A stretch of DNA of 64,000 bases, taken from NCBI GenBank assembly GCA_018816245.1, contig JAHIVW010000003.1:1-64000 (forward strand). Direction: 5' to 3'. Made by a program: the position numbers and the translations under genes. This DNA is from Nanobdellota archaeon. Lineage in GTDB: Archaea; Aenigmatarchaeota; Aenigmatarchaeia; QMZP01. Below, piece after piece: positions 36,622 to 45,896 of the stretch. Within the stretch, counting starts at the first letter, position 1; each line of letters opens with the position of its first letter. Under the pieces are notes generated by a model. The model was not told where the DNA came from. It did not search any database and saw nothing but the letters and a program-made list of their open reading frames with translations.

Positions 36622-39165
36622 TTAGTTGGAGGAACACAGTCCCCAACCGCATTCCGGGCAGCTTGCGCACCCTTCCTGGTAGGTCAATTTAATTTCACAG
36701 GTGGGGCAGAGTGTTTCTGTTTTTGCTGCCGTGAGTTGTGGTTGTTTGGTTTGCATGGCAACTGGTTCTTCGGGTATGATGAAGGCTGGTTTGTACTCTT
36801 CTTGTTCTGGTTCCTGTTCAGCCTTGGGAGCCACCAGTACCTGGGCTTTGATTGACGAATCGCGGAACACGGTCACATCCTTGCACCCGAGTTTGTGGGC
36901 CAGGAGGTAGGTCTCGCGCATCTGTTCAACCGTTGCATCTGCCGGGAAGTTTGTTGTCTTGCTGATGCTGGAGTCAGTCCACCGTTGAAACGCAGCGAGC
37001 GCGCGGATGTGATCCTCGGGAGTAATATCCATTGCCGTGGCAAAGACTTTCTTTAAATTGCTTGGGATGTACTTGATCCCTTTCAAGGTACCACGGTTCA
37101 CCGCGATCTGGCGCATCAGGTCATCATCGTACAACCCTTCGCGTCGCATGATCCGTTCGAATACCGGATCAACATAAAAGAAAGAACCGACTTTTACATT
37201 CTTCTCGTAGACCAGGGTGTACACTGGTTCAATCCCGCTGGAACACCCACCGATCATGGAAATGGACCCTGTTGGTGCGAGCACCGTCGTGAAGCTGTTC
37301 CGGATGCCGTGCTGTTTGACCTTTTCCCGGAGCTCGTTCCAGTCGAAATTCCACAATTTCTTGTTTCTTTCTTCTGCTCCAGCAAACGGCAGCCTCCCCT
37401 GGGTATAGAAGCTTTTCTCATAGAAGCGGAACACGCCGCGCGCTTTAGCCAATTCAATTGACTCAATCTTGGAATGGTAATTGACAAATTCCATGAGCCG
37501 TTCCATGAACTGCCGAGCTTCCTTGCTGTTATAGGACATGCGAAGTTCGTACAAGAGGTCACCGATTCCCATAATTCCCAATCCGATCTTGCGGGTATTC
37601 AGGGTCATCTCTTCGATCTGGCTGATTGGAAATTTGTTAACGTCGATGACATTGTCGAGGAAGCGGGTACCAACATGAACAGCCTCTTTCAATCCGTCCC
37701 AGTCAAAGGACACCGTACCGTCTTCATCTTCATGGGCAAATGCCCAGACGTTGATCGATCCGAGGTTACAACTCTCGTAGGGATAGAGCAAAACTTCGCC
37801 ACATGGGTTGGTGCTCACAATCGGTCCGAGGTGCTCAAGGAACGGGTTATACTCGTTCACGCGATCATAGAAGATAACCCCAGGCTCTGCGCTTTCCCAC
37901 GCCTGGTATACAATCATGTCAAAGAGGCGGCGGGCATCAACCGTGCGGATGGTTTCTCCGGTTCGCGGGTTTTTCAGGTCGTACGGTTTGTTATTTTCAT
38001 ACGCATCCCAGAACTCAGGTTTAATGAGAACAGAAATGTTGAAGTTGCGCAGCGCCTGATTGCCTTCCTTGGCTTTCACAAACTGTTCAATATCAGGATG
38101 GTCGCTGTTCAGGATCCCCATATTGGCACCGCGGCGGATCCCGCCTTGCTTGATCACTTCGGTCATCGTGTCAAAGAGTTTCATGAAGGTCAGGGGACCA
38201 GACGCTGTCCCACAAGTGGTGCTGACAAAGTCGCCCTCAGGCCGGAGCTTGGAGAAGTTGTAGCCCATACCACCACCGGACTTAAACACAATCGCGGTTT
38301 GTTTCAGGGTTTCCATGATCCCGTCAATGGAATCCTCAATATCCATGACAAAGCAGGCAGAACCCAGGCCAAGCGGATTACCAAAGTTGGCGATTGCTGG
38401 GGTGTTTGGCATGAACCTCCGCTTTGTCATGGCAGTAAAGAATGAGGTAATTTGCTGTTCGTGGTGATCGAATTTTCCTTTCTTGAGGAGATCGAGGAAC
38501 TCGTCCCAGGTCACCTTCATGGTCATGTTCTTGGTTGCCCGTTTGTAGAGCCGGTACACTGCTTCAAGGTGATACTGGTTGAGTGAGTACGTGCCAAGTG
38601 AGAACTTGTTCTTCTGTTTCCGGTAATCAAACTCCGGGACATCGTGTTGGGGTTGTGCTGCTTCTTTGTCAAATATCTGTTCATCGTAAAACAGGTCGGG
38701 AATGGTTGTGTGAATTGCAATACGGGTAAAGAGTTGCTTGGGAGTTTCGATCAACTTCCCCTTGGCGTCCTTTCGGAGATACCTGCTCTTGAGGACGCGG
38801 AGGGCGTTGAGATCAAAACGTTTGTCAACATCATCAATCTCTTCCTTTTCCAGGACAGCGGCTTTTTCCTTCCGAAGCTGTTGCCGTTCCTGGCGCCAGA
38901 GGATGTAGAGCTTCCCAGTGCGGGCATGTTTGTTTTCGATGAGGGTTTTTTCAACAATGTCTTGGACACCCTCGACTGTTGGGATCGCGCCTTCGGGAAT
39001 GGTTTCTGCAAGATTCTTCATCACAAGCTCTGCTAACTGTTCTGCCACTGCGCGATCCTTCCCACCAGCTGCTTTTGCTGCTCTGAAGATCGCGTCAGCA
39101 ATTTTCTTTTTTTCAAACGGCACCATGCGGCCGTCTCGTTTTCGAATCCTTATGATCGACGTCAT
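36622..39165 (-). CDS. nrdJ: Adenosylcobalamin-dependent (class II) ribonucleotide reductase
   Basis: N-term ATP-cone, 'FMPNTPAIANFGNPLGLGSACFVMDIEDSIDGIMETLKQTAIVFKSGGGMGYNFSKLRP', 'NPCGEVLLYPYESCNLGSIN', C-term CxxC cluster. Confidence 0.96.
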   Translation of the reverse strand: MTSIIRIRKRDGRMVPFEKKKIADAIFRAAKAAGGKDRAVAEQLAELVMKNLAETIPEGAIPTVEGVQDIVEKTLIENKHARTGKLYILWRQERQQLRKEKAAVLEKEEIDDVDKRFDLNALRVLKSRYLRKDAKGKLIETPKQLFTRIAIHTTIPDLFYDEQIFDKEAAQPQHDVPEFDYRKQKNKFSLGTYSLNQYHLEAVYRLYKRATKNMTMKVTWDEFLDLLKKGKFDHHEQQITSFFTAMTKRRFMPNTPAIANFGNPLGLGSACFVMDIEDSIDGIMETLKQTAIVFKSGGGMGYNFSKLRPEGDFVSTTCGTASGPLTFMKLFDTMTEVIKQGGIRRGANMGILNSDHPDIEQFVKAKEGNQALRNFNISVLIKPEFWDAYENNKPYDLKNPRTGETIRTVDARRLFDMIVYQAWESAEPGVIFYDRVNEYNPFLEHLGPIVSTNPCGEVLLYPYESCNLGSINVWAFAHEDEDGTVSFDWDGLKEAVHVGTRFLDNVIDVNKFPISQIEEMTLNTRKIGLGIMGIGDLLYELRMSYNSKEARQFMERLMEFVNYHSKIESIELAKARGVFRFYEKSFYTQGRLPFAGAEERNKKLWNFDWNELREKVKQHGIRNSFTTVLAPTGSISMIGGCSSGIEPVYTLVYEKNVKVGSFFYVDPVFERIMRREGLYDDDLMRQIAVNRGTLKGIKYIPSNLKKVFATAMDITPEDHIRALAAFQRWTDSSISKTTNFPADATVEQMRETYLLAHKLGCKDVTVFRDSSIKAQVLVAPKAEQEPEQEEYKPAFIIPEEPVAMQTKQPQLTAAKTETLCPTCEIKLTYQEGCASCPECGWGLCSSN

Positions 39166-39188
39166 GCCCACATCCCCCCTCCTGGAAA

Positions 39189-39204
39189 ACACTATATATT
39201 GTGT
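39189..39204. promoter_or_regulatory. NrdR box 1, overlapping the nrdJ TATA element
   Basis: acactatatattgtgt, 16-bp near-palindrome resembling the bacterial NrdR consensus acaCwAtATaTwGtgt; contains AATATATAG about 25 bp upstream of the nrdJ start region. Confidence 0.8.
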
Positions 39205-39220
39205 TTGTCAAGATTCAAAG

Positions 39221-39236
39221 ACACAATCCATTGTGT
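39221..39236. promoter_or_regulatory. NrdR box 2
   Basis: acacaatccattgtgt, 32 bp centre-to-centre from box 1. Confidence 0.75.
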
Positions 39237-39387
39237 AGGTAACTATCTGGTCGCTCTCTTAATATAGGATTTCGGTGATGGGGCATATTCGATTGGGTAG
39301 CTATATTCGAATGTTTGTTATCACAGACTTATTTCGTCAAACTGTGACAGATAAAACTGTGGGAAGGGAAGCGGGCCGAAAACGTTG

Positions 39388-39867
39388 TTATATCTTCGGA
39401 ATACCCAGCACCACAATTCGTTTGTTTTTATAGAAATTGTTCGCATCTTGCGTCTTGGAAAACTTGATATTAATTGCAGCGTTATTGTCGGCGTACGGGA
39501 AGATTCCTGTAAGCGGGCTGTGTGCATTGATTCCATCAATATGGAATCGCGGATCTTGATCGACTCCCTCGATACTGAGAAGTTCATTTGGTGCTGCTCC
39601 GTGGGGTTCAACACTCACGAAAATAAAGAGCTTTTCAAAACTCGTTCCATCAACGATGGCAACAGCATTCTCCCCTTTCGTTGGTTCAAAGGCAACGCCG
39701 TTGGGAACAAGTTGCACAAAGCGAACAGGTTGCTCCTCGGTTGCGCTGTTCACGTAGGCGTTTTCTTGATGGGTTTGTTCGGTCATGTACGCAGCTGCGG
39801 TTAATCCAGCAAAGGCGATCAACAACAGGCAGGTGACCGCAACGTGGCGAAGAGGATGCAGGTTCAT
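39388..39867 (-). CDS. Secreted protein with one copy of a novel about 90-aa module
   Basis: N-term TM; 'LFIFVSVEPHGAAPNELLSIEG...NAHSPLTGIFPYADNNAAINIKFSKTQD..YKNKRIVVLGIPKI'. Confidence 0.7.
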   Translation of the reverse strand: MNLHPLRHVAVTCLLLIAFAGLTAAAYMTEQTHQENAYVNSATEEQPVRFVQLVPNGVAFEPTKGENAVAIVDGTSFEKLFIFVSVEPHGAAPNELLSIEGVDQDPRFHIDGINAHSPLTGIFPYADNNAAINIKFSKTQDANNFYKNKRIVVLGIPKI

Positions 39868-39868
39868 G

Positions 39869-40774
39869 TTATGCTCCATTCGGGACACCAAACACGAAGA
39901 GGGACCGCTGATCAAACTTTGGTGTGTATGGGAACTCAACGTTCACGTTCCCGTTTTCACTCGTGAGGTCAACATAATAGACCCCGCCAATCGGGCTGTT
40001 CTTCGCGTCCCCTCCACTCGTATCCGGTACCCGGACATATGGATAAGATGAGATGGTATGTACAACACCGTTGATCTCAATGGTAATAGCATCTCCCGGG
40101 GCACTATCTGTTGGGTGCACGTTCACGAACACAAGAGCACCTTCAAGATATGCTCCGTCGAAGGTGACCGTGACATCAGAGGTATCAGTCGTGTGAGCTT
40201 CTCCCATGAACTGGAGATAGGAGCTTCCTAATGATCCTCCTTGATGGAGAATTTCACTTGTTGTGTGGTACTGGTTGGGAAGTGTATCAGCTTCTCGTGC
40301 ACCAAGAACGAGCAGGTACCGGTTATCAAATGCCGGATCAGATGGGAGACTGATTGTCTTTTTTCCTGTTTTACTTGAAACATCAATTGCGTACAATCCC
40401 GTCAGTGGTGAATTAACAGTATTGGAATTTCGGACCGAAAAACAGGGGGACCACGGCTGCAGCTCGTCAATCTTCTGGCCGTTGTATTTCAGGCAAAGTG
40501 TTTTCCCTCCTGCCTGGGCATCTCCATCACCATCAATTGGTCTGACGGCGACAAAGGCAAACAACCAGTCAAGCCCACCAACATTTACATCGACACTCAG
40601 TTCTCCGTATCCTGAAATCTGCTTCTCGGCAAGGTAGACAACTGCAGGAAGTGACTGAGTTGGGTTATTCGGATCTTGAATTTGTGAAATTGGGTGGTGT
40701 TGCTGACTGGCAACTGAGTGGACACTGATCAATGCTGCAATGGTCACAATGAGGAAGAGAACGAGGATCCGCAT
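39869..40774 (-). CDS. Secreted protein with two copies of the same module
   Basis: 'LFAFVAVRPIDGDGD...NSPLTGLYAIDVSSKTGKKTISLPSDPAFDNRYLLVLGAR' and 'LVFVNVHPTDSAPGDAITIEING...NSPIGGVYYVDLTSENGNVNVEFPYTPKFDQRSLFVFGVPNGA'. Confidence 0.75.
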   Translation of the reverse strand: MRILVLFLIVTIAALISVHSVASQQHHPISQIQDPNNPTQSLPAVVYLAEKQISGYGELSVDVNVGGLDWLFAFVAVRPIDGDGDAQAGGKTLCLKYNGQKIDELQPWSPCFSVRNSNTVNSPLTGLYAIDVSSKTGKKTISLPSDPAFDNRYLLVLGAREADTLPNQYHTTSEILHQGGSLGSSYLQFMGEAHTTDTSDVTVTFDGAYLEGALVFVNVHPTDSAPGDAITIEINGVVHTISSYPYVRVPDTSGGDAKNSPIGGVYYVDLTSENGNVNVEFPYTPKFDQRSLFVFGVPNGA

Positions 40775-40845
40775 GTACACCCAGAACCCTATTAGTCAGG
40801 GACCTTAAAAACGGTGTTTTTATCGTCGCGTCACAAAGGAGGTAT

Positions 40846-41127
40846 ATGTTGCACCGTATGCGGAAGCGGTCCCGCGTGACGCATGAAGAAATTATCGCTG
40901 ATCTTGTGTTCGTTGGAGTATCGGGGATCATTTCCTTCCTGATCACCTTTCTCTTCGATGTGCACCACAGTTTCTATAATTGGCCGATTTTCCCTCTGAA
41001 ATATATTTTTCAGAACCCGCTCCCCTACGTCATTTTCACGCTTCTCGGTGCACTGTTCGGGTTCTTCATCATCAAGGTGATGGTGTTCGGGATTCATGAG
41101 GGAGAACGGAAACGAAGGAAAAGATAA
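40846..41127 (+). CDS. Small membrane protein (2 TM)
   Basis: Two hydrophobic segments, basic termini. Confidence 0.55.
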   Translation: MLHRMRKRSRVTHEEIIADLVFVGVSGIISFLITFLFDVHHSFYNWPIFPLKYIFQNPLPYVIFTLLGALFGFFIIKVMVFGIHEGERKRRKR

Positions 41128-41138
41128 CGCTGTTATCT
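41122..41138. repeat. Perfect palindrome AGATAAC-GCT-GTTATCT
   Basis: 7-bp arms; overlaps the stop codon of the upstream ORF. Confidence 0.75.
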
Positions 41139-41210
41139 ATCGGCCATACCGGTTGTCCCCTTCCCATAACCCCTTATGAGTCCTCGACCAGACGGTTGTA
41201 TGGGCAACCT

Positions 41211-41744
41211 ATGGACACGATTGGTCTTGAAAAACAGCTTCGGCTTGCGCAGCGGCACCGGGACTTTCCTCAGTCCTTGGCAGACATGGTCGAACATCAA
41301 CTCCCCAGAACCGCGGAAGAATCTCAGTGCCTTTTTCACTTAGCAGACGAGGTCACGGCTGAGATCAAGGGTATGACAACCTACCTGCGCTTCCAGATCA
41401 ATCCTCACGGCATCTTTTTCGCTTCGTGCGACCCCCTCCATGCCATTGAGGAGCTTGTCCTCGATCATTTCCTACGCCGTTTTACGGGCGTCTTCGTTGC
41501 CCTCGAGACTCCTCGAGGCAGCTTCCTTGGTAGGGATGGTGTCATTGAGCAGTTCTCAGAGCCGCTTCCCCACCTCCTTGGCGAGCTGGAACAGGTGCTT
41601 CCCCTCCACCCGATCCTCTCTCGCCTCACCTCCGGGGATCCTGTGATCTGGGCCTCGTTCTCACAAGCTCAGAATATTCCTCTTGCTGAATGCTCGAGAA
41701 ACCTTCCTCAGGGGCTCACAATACCGACAAAAACGTTATTTTGA
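41211..41744 (+). CDS. Hypothetical protein
   Basis: ORF MDTIGLEKQLRLAQRHRDFP... Confidence 0.5.
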   Translation: MDTIGLEKQLRLAQRHRDFPQSLADMVEHQLPRTAEESQCLFHLADEVTAEIKGMTTYLRFQINPHGIFFASCDPLHAIEELVLDHFLRRFTGVFVALETPRGSFLGRDGVIEQFSEPLPHLLGELEQVLPLHPILSRLTSGDPVIWASFSQAQNIPLAECSRNLPQGLTIPTKTLF

Positions 41745-41848
41745 CTCCCTATCAATCATATATACATAGGGGCAGGCCCATAATATGGTTCGTGTAGAGG
41801 GTATTTTGGAGTAATTAAACGATACTGGGGAGAGGTAAATGGTGAGTT

Positions 41849-42733
41849 ATGTACGATATGCTTATCCGCAAGAAAGCAATCAAAATTCAAGAGCGGCTCG
41901 GGATGCGCCTTGGGGTCGTCGACGGCACCAGCAGCCGGCCAATTGTCAAGAATTTGAGTGACGTGACCGTTGCCTTGAATGACCTGTATCGTGTCGGCCT
42001 CCGTGCCTTTGTCCTTCCCAAGGAACTGTTTGAGGGAATCGCCAATCATCAGGACATTTACACGACCCACTACAGCAACCTCCTCAAGATCCGGGACATG
42101 GCCAAGAAGTTCAACATCGAGCTCTCGATCCGGCATGACCAACTCACTGACCAGCCGGATGATATGCTCAAGACGATCGCGAATGTGGCCAATATCATGG
42201 ATTGCCGAAATTACATTATCAATCCATCATTTTACTCAAAAATCATGCCTCCTGACCAGGCACTCCGTCTGGCAGTCTACAAGATCAATGAGATGACCAC
42301 CCACCTGCGAGTCAAAGTTAAGATGGGCGTTGAAGTGACCCCCATGCGGAACGAGGTGGGAAGCTTCGATGACATCATTGACATTGTCAAGCGGACGCAC
42401 GGCACGGAGCCGGTCATCAACTGGGGCCATGCCCATGCACGTGAAGGCGGAGCATACGAGACACAGAAGGACTTCAACCTTGCCATCACCAAGATGCGGC
42501 AGAGCCTGGGAATGGAATGGATGAAACGGGCCTACTTCATTTTTAGTGGGGTGCAGTACAACCGGGACGGCCTGGTGAAATACCTCCCGCTTCGAAAGTC
42601 GAACATGAAACTCGACTACTTGATCCGCGAAATCATGTCCTATGATATGAAAGGAACGCTTGTGATCCAGGACCCGGAACGAGAGAACTTCATTGCGGAC
42701 ATGCTGGAAGAGCTTGCGGATATGGTTCGTTAG
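41849..42733 (+). CDS. Endonuclease IV-like TIM-barrel protein
   Basis: 'RLGVVDGTS..GLRAFVLPKELFE...VEVTPMRNEVGSFDDIIDIVKRTHGTEPVINWGHAHARE'. Confidence 0.65.
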   Translation: MYDMLIRKKAIKIQERLGMRLGVVDGTSSRPIVKNLSDVTVALNDLYRVGLRAFVLPKELFEGIANHQDIYTTHYSNLLKIRDMAKKFNIELSIRHDQLTDQPDDMLKTIANVANIMDCRNYIINPSFYSKIMPPDQALRLAVYKINEMTTHLRVKVKMGVEVTPMRNEVGSFDDIIDIVKRTHGTEPVINWGHAHAREGGAYETQKDFNLAITKMRQSLGMEWMKRAYFIFSGVQYNRDGLVKYLPLRKSNMKLDYLIREIMSYDMKGTLVIQDPERENFIADMLEELADMVR

Positions 42734-43401
42734 AAGGTCTGGTTGCACAATTTTCTCAAAAAACAGGTACCGCAAGCCGGTTTTGGTGTACAATACTGTT
42801 TCGCGTGCTCCACCAACAACGCATGGAACTCATTATACGCCTTTACAACCGGTTTCAGTGTTCTATGAACAAGGTCCTGAATCTCATCATACGTCGCGTC
42901 TTGTGCGACAAAGCCGTACCGGGAGAAGATCCGTTTCGTGTACGCGTCAACCACAAAGACCGGCTCTTTCTTTGCGTATAATAAAATAGAGTCAGCCGTC
43001 TCCGGGCCGATTCCTTTTAGTGATAAGAGTTGTTCTCGATGTGTTTTCTCAAGAAACGCGCCAATGCCACCTGCTTGATGGACAGTCTGCGCAAACAGCT
43101 GCAATCGCTCTGCTTTCTGGTTGAAGTAACCGGACGGACGAATGTGTCTCGCAAGCACCGATCGCTTCATTGTTGCAAGCGCGGCGGCATCAATGCCGCG
43201 AAGGGTGGCAAGCGCCTTCTCCACGTTCTTCCATGATGTGTTCTGGGTCAGGATCGCCCCGGCACACACCTCGAACGCCTGCTCCGCGGTCTTTGGATAG
43301 GAATAGTCTCCCGGATGGTACCTTATCATTCCCTGTTCCATGACAGGCCACCATCCCTGGGGGCCGTACACGTGCATGAATCTCTGGAAGAGTCGTTTCA
43401 T
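42730..43401 (-). CDS. Endonuclease III-like HhH-GPD DNA glycosylase with Fe-S Cys cluster
   Basis: 'LSLKGIGPETADSILLYAKKEPVFVVDAYTKRIFSR' (HhH-GPD), 'YCTPKPACGTCFLRKLC'. Confidence 0.92.
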   Translation of the reverse strand: MKRLFQRFMHVYGPQGWWPVMEQGMIRYHPGDYSYPKTAEQAFEVCAGAILTQNTSWKNVEKALATLRGIDAAALATMKRSVLARHIRPSGYFNQKAERLQLFAQTVHQAGGIGAFLEKTHREQLLSLKGIGPETADSILLYAKKEPVFVVDAYTKRIFSRYGFVAQDATYDEIQDLVHRTLKPVVKAYNEFHALLVEHAKQYCTPKPACGTCFLRKLCNQTF

Positions 43402-44846
43402 TACCCAAAGAATGAGAACGGAGACTTTTCAGCGTCTTCCTCTTGGGATTTGTAGTTATACTCACGCGTCTCCTCTTCCTTCAGCCGGTGGAGCGCTACC
43501 TTTCTCGCGAACAGGAGGAAGATCGGGAAGAGTTCGAGCCGCCCGATCACCATCTGGACAATCAACAGAATCTTTCCCGCGTCATGCACACCAGCAATCG
43601 GATTCACACTCATGGCGGTATTCGTCTGCGCGGCAACGGCAGTAAATGAAGCCTCAAACGGTCCTAGTCCCAACAACGTGTACAAGATAATCGAGATAAT
43701 CAGAATCAACAGAAACAAGACCGAGAACAGGGCAATCGTTGCAATCTCGGGATCACCCAAGGTTGTCCTGCCAGCACGCACATCATGCGAGCTCTCGACC
43801 GGCTGCGTTGCCCGCCGCGCCAGCCAGGGAATTCCCCTGACCAAGATCAGCATGCGGATGAGTTTCAGTCCGCCACCAAGTGATCCGGACTGCGCGCCAA
43901 TCAGCATGGCAATTAAAAGCAATGCTGCAGACGACCCCACAATTGGAGCAATGGTTATCCCCGACGTGGTTAGTGCAGAAATGGCATGGAAGATGCCAGT
44001 TGACAATGCGTCTGGAGATGATACAATAGAAAGCGTGACAAGAACAGAGAACACCACGGCGAGGAACACAAACAGCCGGAGCTCAGACGAGTACAGATAC
44101 GCGCGCACATTCCGGTACAAGACCTTTTCATGCAAGAAGAACGAGGTCGCTCCAAGAATCATCAAGATAACAAGAATGACATTCACCCCCGCGCTTCCAG
44201 GAATCCCGTTGTCAAATCCGCCAAGTGAGATGGCAGTCATGGATTGCAATAATGCTGCAAACGGTGACAAGCCAGCTGCAGCGAGCAGGACGATCCCAAG
44301 TGCAGTGAATCCAAAGAACAAAAATAACATGTTCCGCAACCGGACCAGCGGACTCTTGTTGCCGACAACATCATAGCCCCGTCGGTAGAGGTAGTGTGCT
44401 GACAGGACAGGTGAATCCAGCAAGAGAAAGATTGCCGCAAGCAATCCGATTCCACCAAGCCATTGCAGGAAGGTTCGCCAGAAGATGAGTGATGCCGGAA
44501 GCGCGGTTACTTCAAGGGCAGACAACCCGGTTGCCGTGATTCCCGAGAATGCTTCGAGGATCGCATTCACCGGCGACGTAACGAAGAAGAAAGGGATACT
44601 TGCAAGCACCCCGCAGACGAGAAGCGACAGCGTGGCAATCGTCACGGTCGTCTGGATGGTGAGCACGTCTTTCTTGAATGCCCGCTCAAGGAGTGTTCCC
44701 CCAACAAAGGATCCAATCGCCATCGCAATGAACCACACCGCCATGCCGTCAGCAGCGAGCCACGAGACAAAGACAGGAAGCAAACTCGCGATACCAAACA
44801 CTTCTAAAACACGGCCAAGATAGGAAAGCGCAGGCTGGAGATCCAC
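43401..44846 (-). CDS. TrkH/KtrB-family potassium uptake channel subunit (start uncertain)
   Basis: 'LEAFSGITATGLSAL', 'SMTAISLGGFDN', 'ISALTTSGITI', 'TAVAAQTNTAMS' pore loops. Confidence 0.88.
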   Translation of the reverse strand: MDLQPALSYLGRVLEVFGIASLLPVFVSWLAADGMAVWFIAMAIGSFVGGTLLERAFKKDVLTIQTTVTIATLSLLVCGVLASIPFFFVTSPVNAILEAFSGITATGLSALEVTALPASLIFWRTFLQWLGGIGLLAAIFLLLDSPVLSAHYLYRRGYDVVGNKSPLVRLRNMLFLFFGFTALGIVLLAAAGLSPFAALLQSMTAISLGGFDNGIPGSAGVNVILVILMILGATSFFLHEKVLYRNVRAYLYSSELRLFVFLAVVFSVLVTLSIVSSPDALSTGIFHAISALTTSGITIAPIVGSSAALLLIAMLIGAQSGSLGGGLKLIRMLILVRGIPWLARRATQPVESSHDVRAGRTTLGDPEIATIALFSVLFLLILIISIILYTLLGLGPFEASFTAVAAQTNTAMSVNPIAGVHDAGKILLIVQMVIGRLELFPIFLLFARKVALHRLKEEETREYNYKSQEEDAEKSPFSFFG

Positions 44847-44907
44847 ACTCCTTATGTAGATTGGACACCTTTTAAGCCACAAAACAAGAGGAACAGAGGG
44901 TGATGGT

Positions 44908-45291
44908 GTGCGCGGCTTCTGGCATACAGTTGAAGCGGTTCTTGCAGGATCCTTGCTCATCACCTTCCTGATTGTTGTCTCGCAGCCGGTGTTTAGCGAT
45001 CCCCAGCCAAAAGATCAGCAGCTCCTCGCCTACGAACTCCTCCATGACCTTGATCTGCAAGGAGTCCTTCGAAACGACGCCTTCTTCGGGAACGCAACGG
45101 CAATCAACAGCAGAATCCAGATCGGCCATAGCAACCACTCTGTTCAGGTCTGCACGGCTTCAGTAATATGCAACGGAACCGCACCTGAAGCGCGGAACGT
45201 ATGGATCGGCTCGTACATGCTTGCAGGGGACGATCTCGATCAGAATGGGGAATACCGTCCTCTGGAAGTCAAACTCTACATTTGGGAGTAA
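44908..45291 (+). CDS. Small secreted/pilin-like protein with N-terminal hydrophobic helix
   Basis: GTG start; 'MRGFWHTVEAVLAGSLLITFLIVVSQPVF'. Confidence 0.55.
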   Translation: MRGFWHTVEAVLAGSLLITFLIVVSQPVFSDPQPKDQQLLAYELLHDLDLQGVLRNDAFFGNATAINSRIQIGHSNHSVQVCTASVICNGTAPEARNVWIGSYMLAGDDLDQNGEYRPLEVKLYIWE

Positions 45292-45294
45292 AAT

Positions 45295-45840
45295 ATGAAA
45301 GGACAATTCTACGTACTCGGTGCCCTGGTGTTGATCGTCATCCTCTTTGCTGGCATTCCTCTGGAGCGGCCTGTCCTTGTTCAGCAGTCCAAGGATCTTG
45401 ACTACCTGCTCACAAACATCAAACAAGAGTTTCCCCGGGCAGTCAACCTTGGCAGAAACCAGAGCACGGCTCTTTCTGTGCTCGAACATTTCACGAGCTT
45501 TACAACAAGCCGGCTTGCAGAGAAAGCAATCACCTTCAACACCTTCTGGATGCTTGTCCAGAACACGAGCGGAAGCGACGTCACGATTGATATTGGCAAC
45601 TATTTAGGAACACCCCTTTCGGTTGTCCTCACCTTTCCGAGTGAGACACAGATCATCGTGGTGCCGGCAAACACGACCAATGAGACAACGTATACCGTGA
45701 GCAGCGACCCGTACAATCTCACCATCAACTTCACAATCGCGAACAAGACCGTGCGGTGGTACGAGGACAAAACCAACTTCTATGGGTATTTCCGCCTCCA
45801 ACGAGGAGAGAATATCGTGGTTGACGACATTGAAGCGTAG
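45295..45840 (+). CDS. Secreted/membrane-anchored protein co-transcribed with the previous pilin-like ORF
   Basis: 'MKGQFYVLGALVLIVILFAGIPL' N-terminal helix; 3-nt gap to upstream ORF; beta-rich C-term. Confidence 0.6.
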   Translation: MKGQFYVLGALVLIVILFAGIPLERPVLVQQSKDLDYLLTNIKQEFPRAVNLGRNQSTALSVLEHFTSFTTSRLAEKAITFNTFWMLVQNTSGSDVTIDIGNYLGTPLSVVLTFPSETQIIVVPANTTNETTYTVSSDPYNLTINFTIANKTVRWYEDKTNFYGYFRLQRGENIVVDDIEA

Positions 45841-45896
45841 AATCAGAGGTGTAGGGCGTACGAGGCCACCCTACCCCGTTGAACCTGATTCAATGA

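Noticed and set aside
39240-39387. Cobalamin riboswitch upstream of nrdJ
   Set aside because: No B12-box-like sequence seen; the spacer to the nrdJ start is too short and the region upstream carries NrdR boxes instead.
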